Source of the DNA: Flemingiibacterium sp045578725
GTDB lineage: Bacteria > Bacillota > Clostridia > Oscillospirales > CAG-272
DNA: 64,000 bases
Direction: 5' to 3'
Assembly: GCA_045578725.1 (NCBI GenBank)
Contig: JAZNKS010000105.1
Location: 1-64,000 of the forward strand
Position 1 is the stretch's first letter. Each line of letters opens with the position of its first letter. The position numbers and the translations under genes were made by a program. The notes beneath the pieces were generated by a model. The model was given only the letters and a program-made list of their open reading frames with translations, had not been told where the DNA came from and made no database searches. Of this stretch, positions 6,674 through 16,018 are shown piece by piece.

Positions 6674-9600
6674 ATGCCGCTGCGCAAGGATATAAAGAAA
6701 GTTATGGTTATCGGCTCCGGCCCGATTGTCATCGGACAGGCCGCCGAGTTTGACTACGCCGGCACCCAGGCCTGCCGTGCTCTGAAGGAAGACGGACTGG
6801 AGGTTGTTCTTGTCAACTCCAATCCCGCTACCATCATGACCGACAATGCCATGGCCGATGAAGTCTACATCGAGCCGCTGACTCTGCCTACCATCAAGCG
6901 CATCATCGAAAAGGAGCGCCCTGATTCCCTGCTCTCCACGCTGGGCGGCCAGACCGGTCTGACCCTGTCCATGCAGCTGGCCAAGGAAGGCTTCCTCGAC
7001 AAGATGGGCGTCAAGCTTCTCGGTGCCAATCCCGAAACGATTGACAAGGCCGAAGACCGTCAGATGTTCAAGGACACCATGATGAAGATCGGCCAGCCCT
7101 GCATCCCGTCCACCGTTGTCAACGATCTGGAGGCGGCGCTGGACTTCGCTCACGCCAACGGCTATCCGCTGATTCTCCGTCCCGCCTTCACGCTCGGCGG
7201 CACCGGCGGCGGCATTGCCAACAACGAAGACGAATTCATCGAGATTACCAATACCGGCCTCCACGCCTCGCCGATCCATCAGGTTCTGGTTGAAAAGTGT
7301 GTCTCCGGCTGGAAGGAGATCGAATTCGAGGTTATGCGCGACAGCGCCGGCAACGTTATCACCATCTGCTCGATGGAAAACGTGGATCCTGTCGGCGTTC
7401 ATACCGGTGACAGCGTGGTTGTCGCTCCGGCTGTCACCCTTTCCGATAAGGAATACCAGATGCTCCGTTCGGCGGCTCTGTCGATCATCGACGAGCTGAA
7501 GATCGAGGGCGGCTGCAACTGTCAGTTCGCGCTCCATCCCGAGAGCTTTGAATATGCGGTCATCGAGGTCAACCCCCGCGTATCCCGTTCGTCCGCGCTG
7601 GCTTCCAAGGCCACCGGCTATCCGATCGCCAAGGTTGCCGCCAAGATCGCCATCGGCTACACTCTGCCGGAAATCCTTAACGCGGTTACCGGTACGACCT
7701 ACGCCTGCTTTGAGCCGACCATCGACTATATGGTTGTCAAATTCCCCAAGTGGCCCTTCGATAAATTCGTCTATGCCAAGCGCACGCTCGGCACCCAGAT
7801 GAAGGCCACCGGCGAGGTTATGGCTATCGGCACCACCTTTGAGCAGGCCATGATGAAGGCGGTCCGCGGTGTCGAAATCGGCATGACCAGCCTCTCCCAC
7901 GCCAAGTACCGCTCCCTGTCCGACGAGGATGTGGCATCCCGTCTGCACAACGTGGATGATGAGCGCCTCTTCATCGTTTATGAGGCCCTCCGCCGCGGCG
8001 TATCCGTGGATGAGATTCATTCGATCACGATGATCGATGAGTGGTTCCTCTGCAAGTTCCTCAATCTGATCGCCATGGAGAAGCAGCTCGCTTCCGGCGT
8101 ACTTGATGATGCTCTGTATCTGGGGGCCAAGAAGCTCGGCTTCCCGGACAAGCTGATCGAAGAGCTGAACGGCAATAAGCTCCCCGCCGGTATGCACCGC
8201 TCGGCCGTATACAAGGTCGTTGATACCTGCGCCGCCGAGGTTTCCGCCGAAACGCCCTACTTCTATTCCACCTATGATGAGGAGAACGAGGCCCGCGAGT
8301 TCATTGACAATCACAAGGATCCCGCCAAGAAGACCGTCATCGTCTTCGGCTCCGGCCCGATCCGCATCGGTCAGGGTATTGAGTTCGACTATGCATCGGT
8401 TCACTGCGTATGGTCCCTGAAGAAGGCCGGCTACGATGTTGTCATCGTCAACAACAACCCCGAAACCGTATCCACCGACTTTGACACGGCCGACCGCCTC
8501 TACTTCGAGCCGCTGACTCCCGAGGATGTCATGAACATCATCGAAACCGAAAAGCCCTATGGCGTTGTCGTTGCCTTCGGCGGTCAGACAGCCATCAAGC
8601 TGACCAAGTTCATGTACGAAAACGGTGTCAACATTCTCGGTACCTCCGCCGATTCCATCGATGCCGCCGAGGACCGCGAGCGCTTCGATGCCCTCCTGGA
8701 GGAGCATCACATCGAGCGCCCGACCGGATTCACGGTTATGTCTACGGAAGAGGCACTCACCATTGCCAACCGTGTCGGCTATCCTGTTCTGATGCGTCCC
8801 TCCTACGTTCTGGGCGGACAGAATATGATTATCGCCTTCAACGATGACGATATCAAGGAATACATGGCCATCATCCTTGCCAACAACATCGAGAACCCCG
8901 TGCTCATCGATAAGTATCTGATGGGTATCGAGCTTGAGGTTGATGCCATCTGCGACGGCGAGGACATCCTGATACCCGGCATCATGGAGCACGTCGAGCG
9001 CACCGGTATCCACTCCGGTGACTCCATTGCGGTATATCCGTCCTGGAACATCTCGGACAAGCTCCGGGCCGAAATCCTCGACTGCACCAAGAAGCTCTCC
9101 GTTTCGCTGAAGATCATGGGTCTGGTCAACATCCAGTACCTGATCTATAAGGATCAGCTTTATGTCATCGAGGTCAACCCCCGTTCGTCCCGTACCATCC
9201 CCTATATCAGCAAGGTTACCGGCGTTCCGATGGTCGATCTCGCTACCCGCTGTATGCTCGGTGAAAAGCTGGCCGATATGGGCTACGGCACCGGCATCTA
9301 CAAGACTTCGCCTTATGTTGCTGTCAAGGTTCCGGTCTTCTCCTTTGAGAAGCTGATGAATGTAGACAACCACCTCGGTCCGGAAATGAAGTCAACCGGT
9401 GAGGTTCTGGGTCTGGCCAGCACCCGCGAGGAGGCGCTCTACAAGGGCCTCGTTGCTGCCGGCTATACCATGAAGAAAAATGGCGGCGTCTTCATCACCG
9501 TCCGCGACAGCGATAAGTCGGAAATCGCCGATACTGCCAAACGCTTCTACGATCTCGGCTTTGAGCTGTATGCTACCCGCGGCACCGCCCGGATCCTTGA

Positions 9601-10735
9601 TGACTACGGTCTGCCGGTAACAACGGTGGACAAGATCCACGAGGGCGAGAACAACACGCTGAAGCTTATCGAGAGCGGCCGCGTCGATTATGTCATCTCC
9701 ACCTCCGCGAAGGGCCGTATCCCGACCCGCGACAGTGTAAAAATCCGCCGCAAGACGGTCGAGCGTGCAATCCCCTGCCTGACCTCCATCGACACCGCCA
9801 ATGCGGTTGCCGACTGCCTCAAGAGCCGCTATTCGCAGATTTCAACTGAGCTTGTCAACATCAACGATATGCGTGCCGAGAAGGCTGCTCTTGAATTCAC
9901 CAAGATGCAGGGCTGCGGCAATGACTATATCTACTTCAACTGCTTTACCCAGAAGATTGACAATCCCGAAGGCCTGAGCATCCGGTTCGCTGACCGTCAC
10001 TTCGGAATCGGCGGCGACGGTGCGGTTCTGATGTATCCCTCCGATGTAGCCGATGTCAGGATGCGTATGTTCAATCTGGATGGCACCGAAGGTAAGATGT
10101 GCGGCAATGCCGTTCGCTGTATCGCCAAATACATCGTTGACAATAAGATTGCCGATAAGGATAATGTCACGGTAGAAACCCTCAGCGGCATCCGCGAGGT
10201 TCATGTCGACAAGGTCGATGGCGTGGTTACCTGGGCCACCGTCAATATGGGCAAGGCCGAGCTGAATCCGACCATGATCCCGGTCAAGCTCCCCGGTCAT
10301 TCCGTAATCGGCGCCTTCACGAGCATCGCCGGCGGGCGCTACCGCATTACCTGCGTATCGATGGGCAATCCGCACTGCGTTGTCTTCTGCGACGATCTGA
10401 AGATGCACATTGATGAAATCGATCTGGCTTCCATCGGCCCCAAGTTTGAAAACGATCCTCTCTTCCCCGAGCGGGTCAACACCGAATTCATCAAGATCCT
10501 GAACCCCACAACGCTCAAGATGCGCGTTTGGGAGCGCGGGTCAGGTGAAACCTTTGCCTGCGGCACCGGCGCCTGTGCGGCCGTTGTAGCGGCCGTAGAG
10601 AACGGCTACTGTCCGAAGGGCGAAGAGATCACAGTCAAGCTTCCCGGCGGCGATCTGAAGATCCGCTACACCGATGAAGCGGTTTACCTCTCCGGCGCCT
10701 GTGAAAAGGTCTACGAGGGCCGCGTCGAGCTGTAA
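6674..10735 (+). CDS. carB-dapF: Fusion: carbamoyl-phosphate synthase large subunit + diaminopimelate epimerase
   Basis: One uninterrupted 1353-aa frame. Residues 1 to about 1065 are a full-length CarB: a first ATP-grasp half (VMVIGSGPIVIGQAAEFDYAG), a second half (VIVFGSGPIRIGQGIEFDYAS near 555), and a C-terminal MGS-like allosteric domain (about 940-1060, VFITVRDSDK). After a short linker, residues 1072-1353 form a complete DapF, which interconverts LL- and meso-diaminopimelate for lysine and peptidoglycan synthesis. It starts at TKMQGCGNDYIYF, with the two catalytic cysteines at 1143 (MCGNAVRC) and 1296 (ACGTGAC). The internal Met1066 at 9869 has no Shine-Dalgarno, so separate translation of DapF is unlikely. 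The partner CarA lacks glutaminase residues. Both enzyme assignments are firm; a benefit of the fusion is inference. Confidence 0.95.
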   Translation: MPLRKDIKKVMVIGSGPIVIGQAAEFDYAGTQACRALKEDGLEVVLVNSNPATIMTDNAMADEVYIEPLTLPTIKRIIEKERPDSLLSTLGGQTGLTLSMQLAKEGFLDKMGVKLLGANPETIDKAEDRQMFKDTMMKIGQPCIPSTVVNDLEAALDFAHANGYPLILRPAFTLGGTGGGIANNEDEFIEITNTGLHASPIHQVLVEKCVSGWKEIEFEVMRDSAGNVITICSMENVDPVGVHTGDSVVVAPAVTLSDKEYQMLRSAALSIIDELKIEGGCNCQFALHPESFEYAVIEVNPRVSRSSALASKATGYPIAKVAAKIAIGYTLPEILNAVTGTTYACFEPTIDYMVVKFPKWPFDKFVYAKRTLGTQMKATGEVMAIGTTFEQAMMKAVRGVEIGMTSLSHAKYRSLSDEDVASRLHNVDDERLFIVYEALRRGVSVDEIHSITMIDEWFLCKFLNLIAMEKQLASGVLDDALYLGAKKLGFPDKLIEELNGNKLPAGMHRSAVYKVVDTCAAEVSAETPYFYSTYDEENEAREFIDNHKDPAKKTVIVFGSGPIRIGQGIEFDYASVHCVWSLKKAGYDVVIVNNNPETVSTDFDTADRLYFEPLTPEDVMNIIETEKPYGVVVAFGGQTAIKLTKFMYENGVNILGTSADSIDAAEDRERFDALLEEHHIERPTGFTVMSTEEALTIANRVGYPVLMRPSYVLGGQNMIIAFNDDDIKEYMAIILANNIENPVLIDKYLMGIELEVDAICDGEDILIPGIMEHVERTGIHSGDSIAVYPSWNISDKLRAEILDCTKKLSVSLKIMGLVNIQYLIYKDQLYVIEVNPRSSRTIPYISKVTGVPMVDLATRCMLGEKLADMGYGTGIYKTSPYVAVKVPVFSFEKLMNVDNHLGPEMKSTGEVLGLASTREEALYKGLVAAGYTMKKNGGVFITVRDSDKSEIADTAKRFYDLGFELYATRGTARILDDYGLPVTTVDKIHEGENNTLKLIESGRVDYVISTSAKGRIPTRDSVKIRRKTVERAIPCLTSIDTANAVADCLKSRYSQISTELVNINDMRAEKAALEFTKMQGCGNDYIYFNCFTQKIDNPEGLSIRFADRHFGIGGDGAVLMYPSDVADVRMRMFNLDGTEGKMCGNAVRCIAKYIVDNKIADKDNVTVETLSGIREVHVDKVDGVVTWATVNMGKAELNPTMIPVKLPGHSVIGAFTSIAGGRYRITCVSMGNPHCVVFCDDLKMHIDEIDLASIGPKFENDPLFPERVNTEFIKILNPTTLKMRVWERGSGETFACGTGACAAVVAAVENGYCPKGEEITVKLPGGDLKIRYTDEAVYLSGACEKVYEGRVEL

Positions 10736-10754
10736 ACCATCCCCTAAATAAGAG

Positions 10755-10789
10755 AACCTCCCGCAGTTTTCATCTGCGGGAGGTTTTTT
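10755..10789 (+). terminator. Terminator of carA-carB/dapF
   Basis: Perfect 12-bp stem AACCTCCCGCAG (10755-10766) / CTGCGGGAGGTT (10774-10785), 7-nt loop, T6 tail. Confidence 0.93.
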
Positions 10790-10827
10790 CTGTAAATTAC
10801 CGCCACAACCGTGACCTCTTCAAGACC

Positions 10828-10859
10828 AAAAAAGAAGCGCTGCTTTGCAGCGCTTCTTT
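10828..10859 (-). terminator. Terminator of the seven-gene ABC operon
   Basis: A 13-bp perfect stem (AAAGAAGCGCTGC at 10831-10843, its complement at 10847-10859) with a 3-nt loop. Read on the minus strand it ends in a T6 run, 16 bp past the last permease gene. Confidence 0.92.
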
Positions 10860-10875
10860 TGATGGATCGATTTGA

Positions 10876-11934
10876 TTAACCAACGATACCGGAACGCTCG
10901 ATACCGCCGATCAGGTATCTCTGAAGGAAGACATACATGATAAGCAGGGGAGCGAGGATCAGCAGACCGCAGGTGTTGCGGATCGCGGATTCGTAGAGGT
11001 TCTGGGCCGCATATACGGTATCCAGAGTCTTCGGAATGGCGATAACGTCGGGCATCAGTACGCTCGATGCCTTGGTGAAGAAGACGGTGGTGTAGAAGTT
11101 ATCCGTCCACTGCCACGAGAAGGCAAAGAGGAAGATGGTGATCATCATCGGGACAGACAGCGGGAGAATGATCTGGATGAAGGTACGGAATACGCCGCTT
11201 CCGTCGATGTAAGCCGACTCTTCCAGCTCATCCGGTACGCCCTGGAAGAACTGACGCATCATGAAGATGTACAGACCGTTCTTAAAGGCGAGACCGCCGA
11301 GTGACAGGAGTGCCAGGGGCCAGTAGGAGTTATTGAGGTTCAGTGATGTAAACGGTATTACATTCAAGCCCTCAAACATACCGCCGCCGAGCAGATTGAA
11401 AATGCCAAGGATATCGAAGTAACGGAACTTCATGAACATCGAAAGCTGGAGAGTTCTGTGAGGAACAACCATCGTAAAGATAACGAGGAGGAAGACCAGC
11501 TTGTTACCCTTGAACTTGAACTTGGACAGACCGTAGCCGATCAGGCAGCATACGAAGGTCTGAATCAAGCCGCAGAGTACAGAAAGGGTAAAGGTGTTCA
11601 GAAGTGCAGTCAAATACTTGTTTTCACTGATGATAGCCTTGTAGGTATCCAGCGTCGGGTACTTCGGGATCAGCTTAACCGTTACGTCAACGAAGTCCTC
11701 ACGGCTCATGAAAGAGCCGGAGATCTTCGCAAAGAACGGGAACAGAATGACGTACGAAATACCGATCAGCAGGACATACTTGAAGATGTTGACGACAACC
11801 GTCGTGAAGAAGTTGAGATTCAGAAACTTCGCCTTAAGACGTTCCTTCAGAGGGGTTCTTTCAAACTCAACCTTGATTGTGTTCTTGCTCTCCTTGGTAA
11901 TGCGGGGAGCCTGCTGTACCTGTTGAGAATTCAT
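10876..11934 (-). CDS. Carbohydrate ABC transporter permease, MalG type
   Basis: A 352-aa inner-membrane permease with six predicted transmembrane segments after an unusually long, charged cytoplasmic N-terminus (about 45 residues). The EAA loop that contacts the ATPase is present (EESAYIDGSGVFRTFIQIILP), with the G and following I-x-LP typical of the MalG group (CUT1 family). It is the last gene of the operon and pairs with the MalF-type permease 12 bp upstream. No ATPase gene lies nearby, so a shared MsmK-like ATPase elsewhere is expected. The substrate cannot be told from sequence. Confidence 0.9.
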   Translation of the reverse strand: MNSQQVQQAPRITKESKNTIKVEFERTPLKERLKAKFLNLNFFTTVVVNIFKYVLLIGISYVILFPFFAKISGSFMSREDFVDVTVKLIPKYPTLDTYKAIISENKYLTALLNTFTLSVLCGLIQTFVCCLIGYGLSKFKFKGNKLVFLLVIFTMVVPHRTLQLSMFMKFRYFDILGIFNLLGGGMFEGLNVIPFTSLNLNNSYWPLALLSLGGLAFKNGLYIFMMRQFFQGVPDELEESAYIDGSGVFRTFIQIILPLSVPMMITIFLFAFSWQWTDNFYTTVFFTKASSVLMPDVIAIPKTLDTVYAAQNLYESAIRNTCGLLILAPLLIMYVFLQRYLIGGIERSGIVG

Positions 11935-11946
11935 TGTTATCCCTCC

Positions 11947-12921
11947 TTAATCGCGTTTCTGATAGAAGACATAGCTGGAAAGCATAGCTGCGACAACACC
12001 GATGATCAACATAACGATCAGGAAGTAAATCCAGGACATTGCCGAGCTGAGTACGTTACCGCCAGCCTTATCGTATACCGTCGAGATGTAGCTCATGACC
12101 GTGTTGGACTGCGAAGTAAACGAGTCAATGACCGTATAAATCGAGTTAACCAGGATCATCGGGCTGATCATCGGGAAGGTAATCTTCCAGAAGGTTTCCC
12201 AGCCGGTTGCACCGTCAATCGAGCACGATTCGTAAATCGCGGGAGAGATGGACTGCAGACCTGCGAGGTAAATCAGCATCTGTACACCGGAACGGTTGAT
12301 GATATTGTAGATGTTGTTAACCATCGTAACAACGTACTCAACCAGCTCGGTACCGACCTTCATGTTCTGGAACAGAACCTCGATATCGACAGCCGACAGA
12401 ATTTCCGATGTGGTATTCTGTCCGGAACCGTCCGAGATGCCTTCTTCGGTGTTCTCCATGTAGTCAAGCATGGTGTTCGCCTGGTCGATCTTATCGATCA
12501 GACCGGTCGAAATGATAACCGGAATAAAGAAGATTGCACGGAACGCTGCGCGTCCAACCATCTTCGTATTCAGTATGACAGCCATGAAGAGCGAGAAAAT
12601 AACAATTGCGGGGATATCAAAGATCAGCTGCTGAATACCGGATGTCAGCGTCTGAACGAACTGCGGGTCAACGAAGAGAGCTTCCTGATAGTTCTCCCAG
12701 CCGACGTATTCCAGCGTATAACCGCCGCCCTGACCGATCTTGATCTTATTGAAGCTGTACTTGATCGAGTCAATAATGATCGGCAGGTAGATGATGATAA
12801 AGCTGATTACGAACGGGGATACGAACACCCAACCCGCACGGGCTTTTTTCTTTTCAAGAGAGGCTCCGCGTCTTCTTTTCTTAGGCGCGCCAACTTTTGA
12901 AAGCTTTACTTCACTATTCAA
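11947..12921 (-). CDS. Carbohydrate ABC transporter permease, MalF type
   Basis: A 324-aa CUT1-family permease. The N-terminal 25 residues are strongly basic (KKRRRGASLEKKKAR). The EAA loop is seen as YESCSIDGATGWETFWKITF. An insertion of about 55 polar residues (from DKIDQANTMLDYMEN to NMKVGTELVEY, around 150-205) sits in what should be an external loop between membrane segments, longer than usual for this group. It forms a pair with the next gene and lies 20 bp after the DUF5696-type gene. This is the second of two permease pairs in the same operon. Confidence 0.88.
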   Translation of the reverse strand: MNSEVKLSKVGAPKKRRRGASLEKKKARAGWVFVSPFVISFIIIYLPIIIDSIKYSFNKIKIGQGGGYTLEYVGWENYQEALFVDPQFVQTLTSGIQQLIFDIPAIVIFSLFMAVILNTKMVGRAAFRAIFFIPVIISTGLIDKIDQANTMLDYMENTEEGISDGSGQNTTSEILSAVDIEVLFQNMKVGTELVEYVVTMVNNIYNIINRSGVQMLIYLAGLQSISPAIYESCSIDGATGWETFWKITFPMISPMILVNSIYTVIDSFTSQSNTVMSYISTVYDKAGGNVLSSAMSWIYFLIVMLIIGVVAAMLSSYVFYQKRD

Positions 12922-12941
12922 TTTGTAACACCTCTCTTTAC

Positions 12942-15900
12942 TTATTTAACCTTTACGAAATCGAGGGCACCGATGGTATAGGTCTTACCGTTGTCCTCAA
13001 CCGTAATCTCGAAGCTGTTGTAGTTCAGGATGAACGACTTGCCGCCCTCGTAAGTTACCTTAACAATGCGTCCGTCGTCGGAAGTGTACTTCGTGTAGAC
13101 ATATCCGTCGGGGGACACCTTCGGCTTCTCTTCCAGTACAGGAATTTCAACTACAGGAATGTCCTGGACCTCACGTCCGTCACGGGCTGCAAGGCGCTCT
13201 TCGAGCTTCCTGCGCTTTTCTTCCTTCTCCTTCGCAATCTTCTCAGCTTCAGCCTTAGCCTCTGCGATAGCATCAGCTGCTTCCTTATCGGCTGCAACCT
13301 CTTCAGCGGAAGGTACGCGCTCACCCAGCAGGAACTCATGGCCTACGATCTTCTTATCCTGAAGATCGGCAAGAGCCTCGTTCAGAGTGGTGTAGAGCTC
13401 AACAACGTCTTCCTTCCAGATATCAAAGGATACGGAGTAGTACTTGTTGAATTCAATGTCTTCCTTCAGAAGCGAAGTGTTCTGGCAGGAAAGCACGAAG
13501 TACATGGAAGCACCATTCTCAATTGCCTTCAGAAGCTCATACTTGGTATCACCGGCCATGTTGATCGGCGTACCGGCAAAGTTGAGGCTTCCGTGGAGAA
13601 CCATGCCCATGAAGGGTACGGCTTCGCTGGCGTTCGAGAAGCGGCTGGAGTCGAGGGCTACGTTGATCATATGATCAACATAGGGATAAACATAAGCGTT
13701 GCCGCCGTCAACCATGACACTCTTGTAATCCTCACTGATCTGTGCCAGCAGGTCGGTAGTGAATTCGCGGGAGTCCTCACGGTTGTAGGGATCCTTCTTA
13801 TCAAAGTCGGAGTTCAGGTCGGTACCGAGGGTGGATACAGACAGGCCGCTGGGCGACAGCTTCTGCATTTCCTCGTTGAAATGCTCGTAGAAGTAATCAA
13901 ATACGGAAGGCGAGATAGCCAGGGACCAGCCGCGGACGAAGTCCTGCAGCGTGGAGTCGTAATACCGCTTGGAGGTATAACGGTTGTCCATGGTCTTGAC
14001 CAGGTGCTTTCTGTAGGTGATGCCGTCAAACATTTCGGTGGCACCAACGTTTACAAAGTCGAAGTCCGGATATACGCCGATACCGTTCTGTTCAGCGTAA
14101 GCAACAAATTCGGTGAATCCGTCATTGCCGCCGACTTCCTTTTCAAACTTGACCTTATACGGTACGATATCGTTCATACCGCCGTTGGCATAACCGGTCA
14201 GCTTGTAGTTAACATTGGTGATTCCTGCTTCAGACAGGGTGGTGTACATATTCTTCAGGTCATCGAACGTGGTCAGGGGCTTGAGAACCTCAACCGGGAT
14301 CGAAAGAATTCTTTCGATGGTGTTCAGAGCACCGAAGGTTTCGATGTACAGCGGGATGGAATCCTTTACGTCGGTAAGATCGGTGAGCTTACCTTCGTTC
14401 TTCAGATAATCTCTGTAAGCTGCTGCCATACCGACATAGCTTGCTTCGTAATAATCCTTCAGACCGGAATCCTTAGCCAGCTCTTCTTCGGTCAGCATGA
14501 TGTACTTGATACGGTAGCTTCCGGTGTACTTACGCTCGGAAACAACGGTGTAGGTAGCATTCTGACCGACCGAGATGGACTCTGCCAGGTTGTAGGAGTC
14601 CTTCGGTCTGGGATAGAAGGTGGTGTAAACGGTGTTGTACTTGTGAAGGGTACCGCCGTGAACCGAGCTGATTTCAGCCAGCGAGTCACCTTCTTCAAGA
14701 ATTGCGAGGAAGCCATTGGTGGGCTTCACATAGGTATCAGCAGGAACTTCAGGTGCAGCGGGAGCTGCGGGATCGGTTCCTTCGGTGGTTTCGGTATCAA
14801 CCGTGGGAGCGGCATCCTCCGGAACAGCCTCAACGAGGTCGTTGGTTTCAACGACACCGTATACAGGAAGTCTCATAACTTCCTTGTGCTCACCGGATAC
14901 AACCTGGTAAGCGTAGTCCTGACCGTAAAGCTTACCGGTCAGAGTTACCGGCTTGGAGGTAACGTCCTCGAAGCGGATCAGAGTACCGGAACCGTCGGGA
15001 ATGAAGGTGTAGCCTCTGTATTCCGCTGCGCCGGCGCCGAAGTAAGGCAGCAGGCTGATGTAGGTCAGCTGGTAGGTACTCTCGTCGAAACGGATACCGT
15101 TTGCGGGAAGACGTACATCCAGGGATCCGTCTTCATCCAGGGTGTATTCGAGGGAAAGACGGAAGAGAACCGGTGCACGGTCAGCACCTTCGTATTGAGT
15201 GATGCCATGGTCTTCTTCGAGCGTTTCGTAGGTGTACTCGGGGCAGTATTCCTTGATCCAAGCCTCGATCATGTTCAGCTCACGATCCGATGCCTGCGGG
15301 TCGAAGACGTAAATTGCCATCTCCTCGGTGATCGGGAACGTTGCGCGAAGCTCACGCTGTGCACGCTCTGTCAGAGTGGGATCATAGGGATCCTTCAGCT
15401 GATAGAACGCTTCGAACTTCTTCCAGGCGGGGCTGTCCTGGGGGATATTCGCCAGAATCAGTTCCTCATAGCGCTCTCTCTTGATGTGCTTCGGAACGAG
15501 CTTACGGGTTTCCTCACGGCCCATCGTGTATTCGACGCGGACACCGTTCTTGATCTTCTTAACGTTGATCTGGCCTCTCTGGCACGCTTCGGTGAAGCTC
15601 AGCAGATTCAGCTCGGAGTCATTGTCAGTATACTTGATGATGATCTGCGAAAGCAGCTCTTCCTTGACGGACGAAGACGATGCGGTCTGCGACACATCAT
15701 AGGGGTTGGAGAAGAGGATCTGACCGGTCTTGTTGTTTACATAAGCAAACTCACCGGAAACAGGCTCTACATAGAAAGCGTAGTTGCCTTTTTCAAGGTA
15801 CTTCGTCATCGTAGCCAGCTTAGCCTGGGGGGTATCAAATACCTCAGTCAGGTAAGCGATGGTAGGCTTACCGGTTTCGGGATCAAGTCCCGGAACCAGC

Positions 15901-15995
15901 TCCTCTTCTGCCGCAAATGCGGGAACCGCGGATGCGAGCATACCTAAGACCATAACAACAGTCAGGAACGCCGATAATAATCTGAATTTTTTCAT
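12942..15995 (-). CDS. Exported DUF5696-type protein of the ABC operon
   Basis: A 1017-aa secreted or surface protein. It has a clear Sec signal peptide (MKKFRLLSAFLTVVMVLG..., cleavage after AFA near residue 28) and no lipobox cysteine. I recognise the general pattern of DUF5696 proteins, which accompany carbohydrate ABC transporters in Firmicutes; this name comes from memory of the family and context. Residues about 385-425 form a Pro/Thr/Glu/Ala-rich linker, and about 890-935 form a highly charged Ala/Glu/Lys/Arg helix, probably a coiled coil. The middle (500-860), with segments such as GVYPDFDFVNVG and ISPSVFDYF, could be a TIM-barrel like those of glycoside hydrolases, but I cannot name catalytic residues. 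A sugar-binding or sugar-cleaving role is inference. Confidence 0.65.
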   Translation of the reverse strand: MKKFRLLSAFLTVVMVLGMLASAVPAFAAEEELVPGLDPETGKPTIAYLTEVFDTPQAKLATMTKYLEKGNYAFYVEPVSGEFAYVNNKTGQILFSNPYDVSQTASSSSVKEELLSQIIIKYTDNDSELNLLSFTEACQRGQINVKKIKNGVRVEYTMGREETRKLVPKHIKRERYEELILANIPQDSPAWKKFEAFYQLKDPYDPTLTERAQRELRATFPITEEMAIYVFDPQASDRELNMIEAWIKEYCPEYTYETLEEDHGITQYEGADRAPVLFRLSLEYTLDEDGSLDVRLPANGIRFDESTYQLTYISLLPYFGAGAAEYRGYTFIPDGSGTLIRFEDVTSKPVTLTGKLYGQDYAYQVVSGEHKEVMRLPVYGVVETNDLVEAVPEDAAPTVDTETTEGTDPAAPAAPEVPADTYVKPTNGFLAILEEGDSLAEISSVHGGTLHKYNTVYTTFYPRPKDSYNLAESISVGQNATYTVVSERKYTGSYRIKYIMLTEEELAKDSGLKDYYEASYVGMAAAYRDYLKNEGKLTDLTDVKDSIPLYIETFGALNTIERILSIPVEVLKPLTTFDDLKNMYTTLSEAGITNVNYKLTGYANGGMNDIVPYKVKFEKEVGGNDGFTEFVAYAEQNGIGVYPDFDFVNVGATEMFDGITYRKHLVKTMDNRYTSKRYYDSTLQDFVRGWSLAISPSVFDYFYEHFNEEMQKLSPSGLSVSTLGTDLNSDFDKKDPYNREDSREFTTDLLAQISEDYKSVMVDGGNAYVYPYVDHMINVALDSSRFSNASEAVPFMGMVLHGSLNFAGTPINMAGDTKYELLKAIENGASMYFVLSCQNTSLLKEDIEFNKYYSVSFDIWKEDVVELYTTLNEALADLQDKKIVGHEFLLGERVPSAEEVAADKEAADAIAEAKAEAEKIAKEKEEKRRKLEERLAARDGREVQDIPVVEIPVLEEKPKVSPDGYVYTKYTSDDGRIVKVTYEGGKSFILNYNSFEITVEDNGKTYTIGALDFVKVK

Positions 15996-16018
15996 TTACT
16001 ATAACTCCTATCCTGTTA

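Noticed and set aside
6665..9373. A 902-codon minus-strand frame opposite carB
   Set aside because: Antisense to a fully conserved enzyme; Gly/Asp/Val-rich sequence with no recognisable domain.
9869..9871. Possible independent start of dapF (Met1066)
   Set aside because: No Shine-Dalgarno upstream and no stop codon between carB and dapF, so a fusion is the simpler reading.
11458..12900. A 480-codon plus-strand frame crossing two permease genes
   Set aside because: Runs antisense through two unambiguous permeases and consists of Arg/Asp/Asn-rich low-quality sequence.
12897..15947. A 1016-codon open frame opposite the DUF5696-type gene
   Set aside because: Antisense shadow without ribosome site; the minus-strand gene has a signal peptide, a ribosome site and operon context.
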